From Mytilus trossulus (lineage: Eukaryota; Mollusca; Bivalvia; Mytilida; Mytilidae): a stretch of DNA of 64,000 nucleotides. Position numbers and translations under genes: made by a program. Of the stretch, positions 12,001 through 24,000 are shown piece after piece (within the stretch, counting starts at the first letter, position 1; every line of letters starts with the position of its first letter). Location: assembly GCF_036588685.1 (NCBI RefSeq), contig NC_086378.1, forward strand, positions 79,377,127 to 79,441,126, given 5' to 3'. The notes beneath the pieces were generated by a model that saw only the letters and a list, made by a program, of their open reading frames with translations, did no database searches and was not told the origin of the DNA.

Positions 12001-15000
12001 AGATTAAACACCTATATTTAACTTTAAAAGGTCATACCAGTTTAAAACAATACAAATCTACACACACACACAAACTGGCTTAATTTCAAATAATTACATT
12101 AGATGTATGTTTCATTATGATACTTTATTCTGATTGGCTAACTGGACATAACGTGTTATTCCGTAATCAAATGCATTGCTCAATAAAACTTTTCATTCAT
12201 GATAACACGTGGTCCCAAAATAAAGTGCACAGGTGAATTAAATAAAACAATAATAAAATTCGTGTTTTCATGATCCTGCATTTGTAGCTAAAAGAAATGT
12301 AATTATAAGTATTGAATGCTTCTTTTTGTAACTTTATAGGGTTGTAAAAGCGTTGACCGTGTGCACATTTTTAGAATGAAGCGCTTCATACAAAATGTAC
12401 TACGGTCAACGCTTTTACACCCCAATAAATTTACAAAAAGAAGCATTCAATTCTTAAATGGTTATCAACCTGAATCGCTATAAGATCATATATAAGCTCA
12501 CCTGTGTCGAGGGGTCGTGTGAGGTTCATGTATTGTCTTGGCGTCCGCAATTACAAAAAGATCTTTTCTGAAATTACTTGACCAAATGTTACCAAATGAT
12601 TTTTCAAGAGTGAATCTAGAAAAGACAATATTCATCAACAAACATGACCACTGTCTGTTAAAATGTATTCGAGTTTTTAGTTACAGCCGATTCCATCGAG
12701 TATATAGGCAAACATAATATCTTTGGTTAGCTTGCTTGTGAGCTAAACCGTACCCTCCTTTCGAAGTAGCCTGGTCCGACAGACAGAAAGATGTGTCATT
12801 TGTCGGACTAGTATATACTCTTAAAGTAGGGTAGTTTACATAACCTAACAATGACTTTTCTGTTCATCAAGCAATATAACCAAAATTATTCCCTTTGTCT
12901 TCACACTCATTGAAATCGGCTTTAATATTGCAAAAGTTCGAGCAATTAGGGCAAAACTTTCCGAGTAAAAAAAATCAAAATGTCTATCCACCTTGCACAT
13001 TTCAGAACATTCAGATCAGATAACGAAACTGGGTCCAGCAAAAATTTATAAGCAATTTAAGATTTTGACCCTCACAGTTTCCATTCACCTTCCATTCATG
13101 ATAATTAAATTGAACTGTAAAACATTTCTTGGTACCTTCTTAATTCCTTTATAAGTCTCATGTAAACATAATTTTGACAATAACTGTTGTGAGCACAAGA
13201 TTCACTGCACACTTTTAAAGTTCTGCTTCATCAAACATTAAAATGTGAACTTAAGTTTTGAGACTTTTAATCGACACGATTGAGATTTTTGTATATGTGA
13301 ACATGGTTTATCTACTAGTATATAGTTGAAAATGTGGCTTTGAACTAGCGTTCAGTACCTGCGAGCATTCGTTGTTCAATAATGTGTGTCTTTGTGTAAT
13401 TATTTAATGTGATATATTGTTGTTTTGGTACACCACTGTAACAATGAAGGAGGAAATGAGGAGGGTTGGTTGGGTGGAAGTGGGGAGGGGTATGCGGAGC
13501 GCTGTCAAACATGTCTATGCGGCATGGGCTTTATTGTTGAGGCATCAATGTAAGGGGCATTTAATATCTTAATAAAACTATTATTATTTTAGATACTATA
13601 TATTGTTCTCTGATATTGGACGAAAGATGTTGCCCTTTTATGTAATTATGTTATACAAGTTACGATCATTTGAAAACACATATTAAACAGCCAAATGGAT
13701 GCACAAGAGCTAAATAGGAGTAATAGATCCTATTGACAACAATTATCTGCCCAATTTTATTGATTTTGTAACATTTGTTTCAAATATGACCAACTTCTAA
13801 TCCAAAATCACCAGCACCGTATCAGGACCTACCAGCACAATGACAGGACCCACCAGCACAGTATCAGGACATGAGTAAATTGAGAAAATGCTCATTTTTT
13901 ATAAATTGCAATGTTTTTTTTAAAAATAGTTTTGTCGTGTGGATTGCGGTATAGAAAGCGGACTCTATGAGCATTTTTGTTTTATTTTTTCAGTTCAAGA
14001 TTTTCTGAAAATGAGCATTTTTGTGTTACGCTTACTGAAACAGTTTAGAGGGTCAACTTTTCAATGGTTTATATATGAACCCATAAGAAATAAAATTGAA
14101 CAATCTCAACTGTTTTCTTCCATTTTTTATTAGTGAAAACGTCAAAAATCATCATTTTCGTCTTTGTTTACATTTTTTCATTGATCACCAGCACCCGTCA
14201 GGACCGAATCACCAGCACAGTACGTTCTCTCGCAGGACAACCATACCCACCGTGTGTAAGCTTTGTCATTGAGAAAAAAAATCCAAAGCCGCAAATAAAG
14301 ATTTAAAAAAAGGACATCATGATTCTCTTAGGTAAAACCAGACATTGTTAAAACAAATTTGTATATGCCGAAACCGAGAGATGCACTCTTTTATAGTGAT
14401 AACTGTGTCAACTGCAAGTCACGTAAATATGTATGAAATGTAAAGATTATAGAAAAATGCGATTACGATAAATGAAATAAATGTTTCAACATATCAAACC
14501 GTTTGACATTTATGCTGCTAAAATCTTATTTTACGTCAATGAATAAAACGTGATTGCTGACAAATTTTATTCATAAAAGTACTGGAAGATTAGAAAGGAT
14601 AAACAAAATCGTTTAATCGACATGTTATACCATTTACAAATTGTCTATAAAAATCTTTTTTACGATTTATTATCATATGCTTATATTTATTAAACCGTAC
14701 TTATACAATAACCAGCACTGCGTTAATAATTTGAAAAATATCTGCAAAATATAATATTATTATCTAGACATCATATAATGAATTGTAATTCTAATCATTA
14801 GGGTTTGTATAGCTGAATGTGACAGACAGTATGTGTTTCCTACTGGACAGACAGCACTTAAGAAAGTTTGCAATGCATCTGTTGGCTGGCAATCCACCGA
14901 TCGAATACCGGACTGCAAAGGTAAATCTAAAATGTTCCAGTTCACTCATAGAAAAAAAACCCCAAAAAACATGTATATACTGTATTTTGTTTGACCAGTA

Positions 15001-18000
15001 AAATTGATTTATACCCCTGAATTTTTAAAATAGAAACACCGTAATCGTACGGGGCGCCGAATGGGACTCTTGTGGTTTTGTACTCAAAATTCAATTTTGT
15101 ACGGACAAAAGTGACTTTTGTTCAACAAAAATCAGTTCAGTTTAACAAAATTTGTATCATACTACAAATTTAAAATTTTGTCATACAAAATTATCTGTCA
15201 GCGGACAAAAGTCACTTTTGTCATGACAAAATTCATTTTTGTTACACAGACTTGACTTTTGTTACCTAACTTGAAAATTGGGCGACAAAAGTCGATTTTG
15301 TATTCAAATTAGTTTAGTTTGGTTTCTGTGAACTAATTTGCATACAAAATCGACTTTTGTCACACAAAATTGACTTTTGTGAGACAAAATTGACAAAATT
15401 GACAAAATTGACTTTTGTGAGATAAAATTGACCAATGTGATCAACAAAATTGACAAAATTGACCAATGTGAGACAAAATTTACTTTTGTCTCAACAAAAT
15501 TGACAAAAGTGAATTTTGTCTGAACAAAATGGACAAAATTGAATTATGTCTCAACAAAATGGACAAAATTGTATTTTGTCTCAACAAAATGGACAAAATT
15601 GAATTTTGTCTCAACAAAATGGACAAAATTGAATTTTGTCTCAAATTGATTTTTGTCACACGAAAGTCAATTTTGTCTAATGAAAGTCAATTTTGTCTCA
15701 TAAAAGTCAATTTTGTTGTTACAAAATTGAATTTTGTCGTCACAAAAATGAATTTTTGTCTCAACAAAATTGACAAAATTGACTTTTGTCTCAACAAAAT
15801 TGACTTTTGTCTCAACAAAATTAACAAAATTGACTTTTGTCTCAACAAAATTGACAAAATTGATTTTTGTCTCAACAAAATTGACTTTATTCTCAACAAA
15901 ATTAACAAAATTGACTTTTGTCTCAACAAAATTAACAAAATTGACTTTTGTCTCAACAAAATTAACAAAATTGACTTTTGTCTCAACAAATTTGACAAAA
16001 TTGAATTTTGTCTCACAAAAGTCAATTTTGTCTCACAAAAGTCAATTTTGTCTCACAAAAGTTTATTTTGTCTCACATAAGTTAATTTTGTCTCACAAAA
16101 GTCAATTTTGTCTCACAAAATTGAATCTTACCTCACACAATTGACTTTTGTGATTTAATTTCCATATCAGGTAACAAAAGTCAATTTTGTATGCAAATAT
16201 GTTTATATTATTTGCATAATTTAAGACAAAATTGACTTTTGTCATGACAAATATGAATTTTGTCTACAAAAATGAATTTTGTCTACAAAAATGAATTTTG
16301 TTATGACAAAAATGAATTTTGTCTACACAAATGAATTTTGTTATGACAAAAATGAATTTTGTCTACACAAATGAATTTTGTCATCACAAAATTGAAGTTC
16401 TCACAAAACAAGTCTGTAGCACATAGTTTTGTAAGACAAAAATGATTTTGTTATGACAGAATTGAATTTTGTACAAAACCAAAAGAGTCCCATTCGGCGC
16501 CCCGTATAATCGGTCAAAAAAGAGTTTCTGAAATTATTTTCATTTGTAGGCTACAACTACTACTACAAATACAAATGTTATATGTGCCAATCATCGCGCT
16601 TAAAATTAGCAGAACATTTACAATATACACATAACCTTACTATCTAGAAATATAGGATGACAGATTATGTCCACCACTTATATACGATATATTGAACTTA
16701 CGAATTCAAATGATTGTCATCAATTTGCCGTTTTAGAATCTAAATGAATATGGATAATTTCATTGTTCGTACCCCAAAATGAAAATAATATCACGTCATT
16801 GGATACATTTCCTTTCTTTGGGACGTTTTCAACCAACCACGTGTACACTATTGAAAATATTACCCAGAATTCTTTAGATTCTGAAAAGGCGATTTTTTTC
16901 CACCTCTGTCACTGGGTTTGTTCGACGGGCTATAACACATGCAGCATGGTATTAGTGCCAACGAGACAACTCTACATCCAAGTCGCAATGTATAAAAAAA
17001 AAAACAATTGTAAGTCAATGTACGGCCGTCAACACAGAACATTGGCTCACACCGAACAGCAAGGTATAAAAGGCTCGTAAAAGACTAGTGTAAAACAATT
17101 TAAACAGGAAAACGAAAGGTCCAAAAAACGAGAAACAAGAAACAATTAAGAACAACACCAACACACAACAACCAATGAACAATAGGTTCCTAACTTAGGA
17201 AAGGTGCAAACACATGCATCAGGTTTAAACATGCGCCAACCTTCACACTAACCTGAAAATACTGTTTTTCAAAGAAAATCCATTCTGTAAAAGATCTTAA
17301 GAAACTTTGAAAAGCTTAAAAGATATCACGAAAATTTCAGAGAAAATACCCGGACTGTAGTCTTTTGACTAGTGAACACCAAAAGGTGGCTGTTCATTTG
17401 TTTAATGATGCTCATAATAAGAATTTCGTGATCAGAAAGAGGTTTGATCCATCTTTGACAGTATTGAAAACTCTTCACCTTCGAATCTACCGCCACTTAT
17501 GTCATAGTGTGAATGAAAAACAGCACCAACTTCTCAAAAAAAAAAAAAATTTAAAGAATGCAATGTCGAACATGAATTCAACGTTCAAAACTTTGATACT
17601 TTGGAAAAATATTGGATGTATTAGTGTTAATATTTTTTCTTTAGCTAGCTGTAGTGCTCGGTATCTGATATCAGGAAGTACAAATATAACTGATTCTGAC
17701 TTCACAACGTCGTCAATCCTCTCTGAAAACCAAAAGACATTTTCGCCAAGAAAATCGGACATATTTTGTGTAAACGAATGTGGATGGAGGCCATCCCGAT
17801 CTGATCTTAACCAGTTTGTACAGGTAAGGCATGGTGTTCACCTGTAAAAATATTTACTTAACCATTCTAAACCAGTTCGTACAGTTAAGACATTGTGTTC
17901 TGGCGTTTCGGAAGGTTTCATATTCACATAAGAAATACATTATATGCATTATAGTATACTATATGCCCAAAAAGATCATTGGAGATGTAACATATTAGCA

Positions 18001-21000
18001 ATATTTTGATTTGATTCAGTTATTTTGTATAAAAGCAAATCAAAATCATCTTTTATTTGCAAGAACCATATAACCATTTTTCCAATACCTTATTTTACAT
18101 AAACTGAAAACACAATTATATTATAATGACGGGTATAAATGTTTCAAACCAAAAGTGAAAATCAGTCTTAAAGAAGGCTTAAATAGTTTGCTTTGCATTA
18201 TTACCCAGCTTAGCCGTTTGTCTCTGCCTTTATGTGAAGTAATTATATTTTATGACTGATTAGTTATGTCCCTTGATGGAACTTTGAATTGTTTTTCATC
18301 TCTATAATTACTTTTTTTTATTTTTTTTTAAATAAACAATAACTTTTCTTTCTCGTCCAACTGATCTATCAAATATTTTAAGCTATTGTACAGTTAACAA
18401 AAGCATCGGTTTCTGACATTAACAATCCCGAGCAACCATCGATTAATGATCTGTTGTAAGAAAGATTGTTTTACCCTATCACACTCACTCATGACTTTTA
18501 GTATAAGTTCAAATACACCCCAATTCTCTTTCTCTGTAAAGTTGTCAGCAGTTGGCACAAAACTTAGAAATATGATTATTCTGAACAAATTGTATATAAG
18601 TGTTATTTTTTAACCTAATACATAACATTTGTAAGATATTTAGTTCTATGAAACAAGAAACTATGTTATGCATTTAAAACAATCTTGTGAAGTATTTTTA
18701 TATTCTCAGCTTAAACCTTCAATACATAATACTATTTCATCTTTCCAGATTAACTTACAACGAGCAGGACGTTTACTTGGAATTACAACCAAAGGCCTCT
18801 CTGTTGGACCATCTGAACTTTATGTCACACGGTTTCGGATTCTACACAGTATGGATGGGAAAGTATTCACTCCCTATAGTGACGCAAATGTCACCGACAA
18901 GGTAAGATGGTGCACCCTCCCCCTTATTATGAATAATTTGTGATCATCATGTGTTTAGTGTTTTGGAATCACAATCATTTTGACCGCTGACTTATAATTA
19001 ATTTTTAAAATGCACATGTGGCACATAATAATTGTTGCATTTTGTTTTGTATTAGAACAAAACAAAAAAAAAACCCAAAAAACAAAGCAGCTACTTATAT
19101 ATTAGATATAGGAAGATGTGGTGTGAGTGCCAATGAGACAACTCTCCATCCAAATAACAATTTAAAAATTAAACCATTATTAATTTGTTTTCTTTAAAAA
19201 ACCTTAATACTATTATTAAATTATTTTCGTAACAGCGTGGACAAGACAATTTTTGGCGCGCTTAGGTTATCAATTGACTGGATCAGATAAGGTGCACCTT
19301 TGTCTATAACGCCCACTTGTCATATCGTACGTGTTATAGACGTTTGAACCGTGGGGTCGCCGAAGGTTCTAAACGCCTAAATCAAATAATACTAGCAGAT
19401 GACTGAAAGTTGTGTGTTGATTTAAATGTTGAATACTTAAACTTTCTTTTTTTCTTCTCTTGCATCTGCATCTGCGTTTACTTAACTCTTTTATTCTATT
19501 CAAATCCTCTTTTTGAAGGCCCCTGACAGACTGAGTGAGCATAAAATCACTGTTACAGATAGCCGATGACAATTAAGTTAAGCATAAATGATTCAGAATT
19601 ATTACCAACATAAGTATTGCGCTTATCCACGTTGTTACTGAAATGATTCTATATGTATTACTAATCAAAACCTTTTAACATTTCAGTTCTTTTCTGGCAA
19701 CACAGATGGATATTTACCAAAAATGCAGGTATTTAGTTGTCCTTTCGAAGCCCAGTACATCCGGATAAATCCTTTAGAATGGCATGATGGGATTGGATTA
19801 CGATTTGATCTACTAGGATGTGACATCGATTGTAAGAAAATTATCAAAATATATGTACAAAAGTTCACGTTCTTAATTGTAAATCATTATAATAAATACA
19901 AAGAACGCATATTGAATGATAAAAAAACCCGTGGAAGACAAAGGAGGTGACATTATATCGGGACAAAATGTATAAACTTTTTCTTTTTATACCATCATAA
20001 AACTTGTTACGCAAATATTTTGTTTAAAAATATACGAAGAACAATTTTAATATTTACCAATCTCTGCTTCGATATTTAATTCTCATGTTCATTAAAAAAT
20101 AACGTTCTGTTTCACAACTGTCTACAAGAATAAACAAAAGATTAAACCTATGTGAACATGCCACATTTTACATATGTAACAGTGCTCACCAAATTGCACA
20201 GTTTGTTTGCATTCCAGAATCAGATAATTGTTGCAATGATTGATAGGTGAATATAATTGGAAGTAAAATACATATTTAGAGGTATACAAATGACCACCTA
20301 TCATTTTATCTGTGATGCAAATTACTATAAACATATTTTGATTATTTAAGCATTACCAAAGACAACCGTACAACCACACACACCACCACAACGTGCGACA
20401 ACAATTTCCACTCAAAGTACTCCCCAGCCAGCCACAGGTATAACCTCAGGTAAAAGTAAATGTCTTGCCTTGTAATTGAACTTATGTTTTAGAAGTCTCA
20501 GCTGTATTACATGTACTAAACTTCCGAATATGTGAACCATGGTTTGATTGGGATATGAACATATCATTATCCCTAGACGTATCCTGTTCTAGAAGTTAAA
20601 ACCCTTGTTTAAGTGGGGAGTCGGTTTTGATATTTTCGGAAAATACAAATCCGCAGTCAAGTCTGTTTAAAATGTAAAAATCAAAACTGACGTCTCGTGA
20701 AGGAAGTGTGATATCCTTACTGTATGTTTGAAACATTGCTACAACTCTTTGAGGTGCTTGGATGTACAGTGTTGCAAGGCCAAAATTTCTGCTCCCTACC
20801 GCAGTGTAATATTTTCAATGGCAGTCCAAATTTGCAGCCCGTCAATCCAGTCATCTTGTAGAACCAGTATATTATACTGAATGTTAATTTGTTAACGTCT
20901 TTTATTAGATATAAATAACTAGCAAGGACGTTGAGCAAGTATAAATCAGAGCATGACCGTATAAATAAAAAAAATCAGCACCCTCAAATCCCATTTTTGT

Positions 21001-24000
21001 TCTATATACTACATATACATGATATATAAATATGTTATTCTATACTTTGGAAATGTTGTCTGACGTACTTTTTACCTTTTCACAGGTGCTACAGGAAAGA
21101 CAACTCTACCTCAACAGCCATGTTCACCCGTTCTACCTCCTCCAAATGGTGTCGTCAACTGTCAAAAGACTACAACGGAACTGTATGTAAAATATATCTT
21201 CTACTATGTTACATAGATTTTGTTTAAACATATTTATTTATAGAGGATTGGGAAACAAGTTTTGCAACTTATATTAATCCCTTTCCACTTTGCGGGTGCC
21301 GGTGCGAGTGCTGCCTTGCAGCGATATTAGCCTGCTTTTTTTCGAGATCGTCAAGGGTGTCTTAAACGTACAAGAGATATGGCTCTCTCTTAACACGGGT
21401 CAGCCATTTATCGTCCCCTTCCGACGGACTATCATCGTTTCCTCAAGACCATACTCGCACATGGTGTCAAGGGAGAGCCGAAAATTCAGTCCCTGAAATT
21501 TACATCCCAGAATCAAACCAGGAACCTTTGTGTTAGTAGTCCGATGCACTAACCACTACACCACGGCTCTCCTTTTGAAGGACACATAAGCAATTTATTT
21601 GTATGTACAGGAGAACCGTTTTAAATTTTTACACAATACGATTTATGCATTTTTCTTTTTCACATATGTTATTTTTGCTTATCTGCAATTTATTGATATG
21701 AAATATTCTAAAATTAAAACCGCTACGTATTTTTATACAATAAAATATAGTTAGATAATATATCTGAAAGATGGATAATCCTAACGACAAAATATCTAAA
21801 AGACACGTAGAGGGCAACATACAGTATTCAACAGTTCAGAGATGTTAATACCATATTTATTTTGAGTCTGGAAGTTTTTTTAAATTGAGAATTAATACAA
21901 GATCTATTATCAACATTACACTATCCGAATCTCATAACAACATCAATAGCAATATTCCAGAAAAGACGACTTTAGATTTTCGCGCACTTTCCTCTTTTCC
22001 TCAGTTACACTGTTAATGTTATTACGTCACAATAAAACCCGATTATTTGATGTCCTCGCTTTCACCAATTGACCACAGTTCAACTAATATAACTTAGTCA
22101 TAAAAAAATCATGAATGTGTGTATCGGTTAAATAGGTATTGCTTACTACCACTTTTTTTTTATCTGGTGGATATTGACAATAATGCCCATCTTCGCGTGT
22201 TTATATATTTTACAGTTTTACAACAACATATTTACCAGTATGATTGATAACGAAACATGCTTTTCTTTCGAATTAATAACCTTTGTAGGTCTTGTACAGC
22301 AATATGTAACGATGGTTTCCAGTTTACTACAACACAATCACTTATACGGCTGACATGTCAATTACAAACAGGAACGTGGAGTAATGGGAAAAACTTTCCT
22401 GCTTGTATAGGTAAGTACTTTGAGGGTTCACAAAACACTTGATTTTGTTAGTAAATAAGACGTGCGCAATACCCGCTTTCTAAATAAAATTAACATGTAA
22501 TTAAAAGGTGAAAAAACTTTTTAGTTTCAACGATTTTTGAAACAATATAAAAAGACCAATGAATACTGCAAAACTAGTACGACATGACATTGAAGAGACA
22601 CGCTTAGCTTCATATGATGAGGGGACATGGAAGGAGTTTTTGAATTACTTGGTGCTCACTCATTTTCGTAATATAAGTTCATATACATGTAGGACTCAAA
22701 TCAATGGCGGGTTCCAAATGTATGGCAGATTCCCAATCTCTGGCAAACGTGACGTAACACACAATAAACAACTCAAATCTATGGCAGATTTTTGTTTTCT
22801 CCAAATCTAGGGCAGATCTTTAAATTGCGTCACAATGGAATAACGCAATATCACCTGGCCGCCGCCACACACTATTGCAGAACTCATAGATTTGAACACG
22901 ATTCAAGATAAGGGTCAACAGTTTGCGGATGGTTTAAAGGAACATGTGACCTAACTATTATTAGGAAGAGGGACAAAACGTGCTCTACAGGCCGAAACCT
23001 GGGATGAACAAGCTAGGGCACCACTTTTTCAGAACCGTATTATAAAAAAAGGAGTTATAGTAAAAAATTTACTACCTGCGGCTGGTAAAGTTTATTAGGT
23101 AAAAGATAAATTTAACGAATACCTATTTGATTTAAATTGTCAACAAATAAACAAAGATGTATTAACGATGAAATAAATATTATTTAATCCTGAAATTTAT
23201 TTAATATTTATTTTACCAACAAATTTTGGTTACCATCACAATGATCACTATTTAGTTGACCATTATTTCACAAATGTTTATAGACATGTCGTACATTTCC
23301 ACTATTTTCAGACAAATCATTGACCATATGTGTACTGCTTTTCTTTCCATTTGCTCAAAATTTGCCATAGATTTGGAAACAACGAAAATCCGCCATAGAT
23401 TAGGAAATTACTAAACTTGACGTCACATTTGCCATAGATTAGGAATCTGCCATATATTTTGAACCTACTATAGATTTGAGTCCTACATACATATTGTAAT
23501 ATTGATATTCTAAATAGTTACTTTAAACAATACAACACAAACAGTCAGGAAAGGGGAAATATTTTCGTACACATATTTTGTTTATATTTGCCAGATCATT
23601 TTAAAAAGTTTGCTTTATGTTCAAAAACATATTTTATATTCATTTTCAGGATGATAACAATGTTTTTTTTTAAATTAAATATGAATATACCTTGATTTGT
23701 GCTAGACCAACATGTCAAGCCATATTTTAATTAACATTCTGAAGAAGTATTGTCACCGTATTCGAACTTGATAATTTTATTCTGGGCCAACAAGTCTAAA
23801 CTGCATTTACTCCTTTCACGGTACGTACATGGGGGATAAGAACCTGCCAATTAAAAGTCTTTAATAAGACAAACCTAACCAACACCGGGCGAGTAAGCTT
23901 CCGTGTTACCAAATATGCTGCCCAATTACATACAAAAAGTACACCTATCATGTACACGTACTTATTTGGAGGTTATGAGACTTTATTGTTAAAATATAGA

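Larger units (their letters stand above)
9405..14254. mobile_element. Long TIR element, 4.85 kb
   Basis: The end CACGGTGGGTATGGTTGTCC at 9405 matches the reverse complement of 14235-14254, and the match continues inward through GTACTGTGCTGGTGATTCGG and beyond, about 70 bp. Subterminal repeats of the type GTCCTG...GTGCTGGTG recur at 9440-9490, 9640-9715 and (inverted) 13805-13875. No clear target duplication. The interior contains a palindromic MITE (12306-12456), a dispersed repeat with gene-like words (11540-11965) and a G-run. No intact transposase recognised. Confidence 0.7.
8206..14801 (+). other. Intron 4 (hosts a long TIR element)
   Basis: Largest intron of this gene. It holds family A repeat copies at about 8438-8650 and 9144-9213, a family B fragment at 8762-8823, and the 4.85-kb TIR element 9405-14254. 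No phase-compatible exon was found, and exon 4 joins exon 5 in phase. Confidence 0.7.

Noticed and set aside
14812-14920. Exon 5 starting at the TATAG acceptor (14812)
   Set aside because: It gives phase 1 entry, which does not fit exon 4 (phase 2), and it loses the conserved L-x-C; the upstream ATTAG restores both.
15529-16144. Open frames of N-K-I-D-K-I-D-F-C-L type repeats
   Set aside because: Translations of the ACAAAATTGAC repeat array, open on both strands, with no domain.
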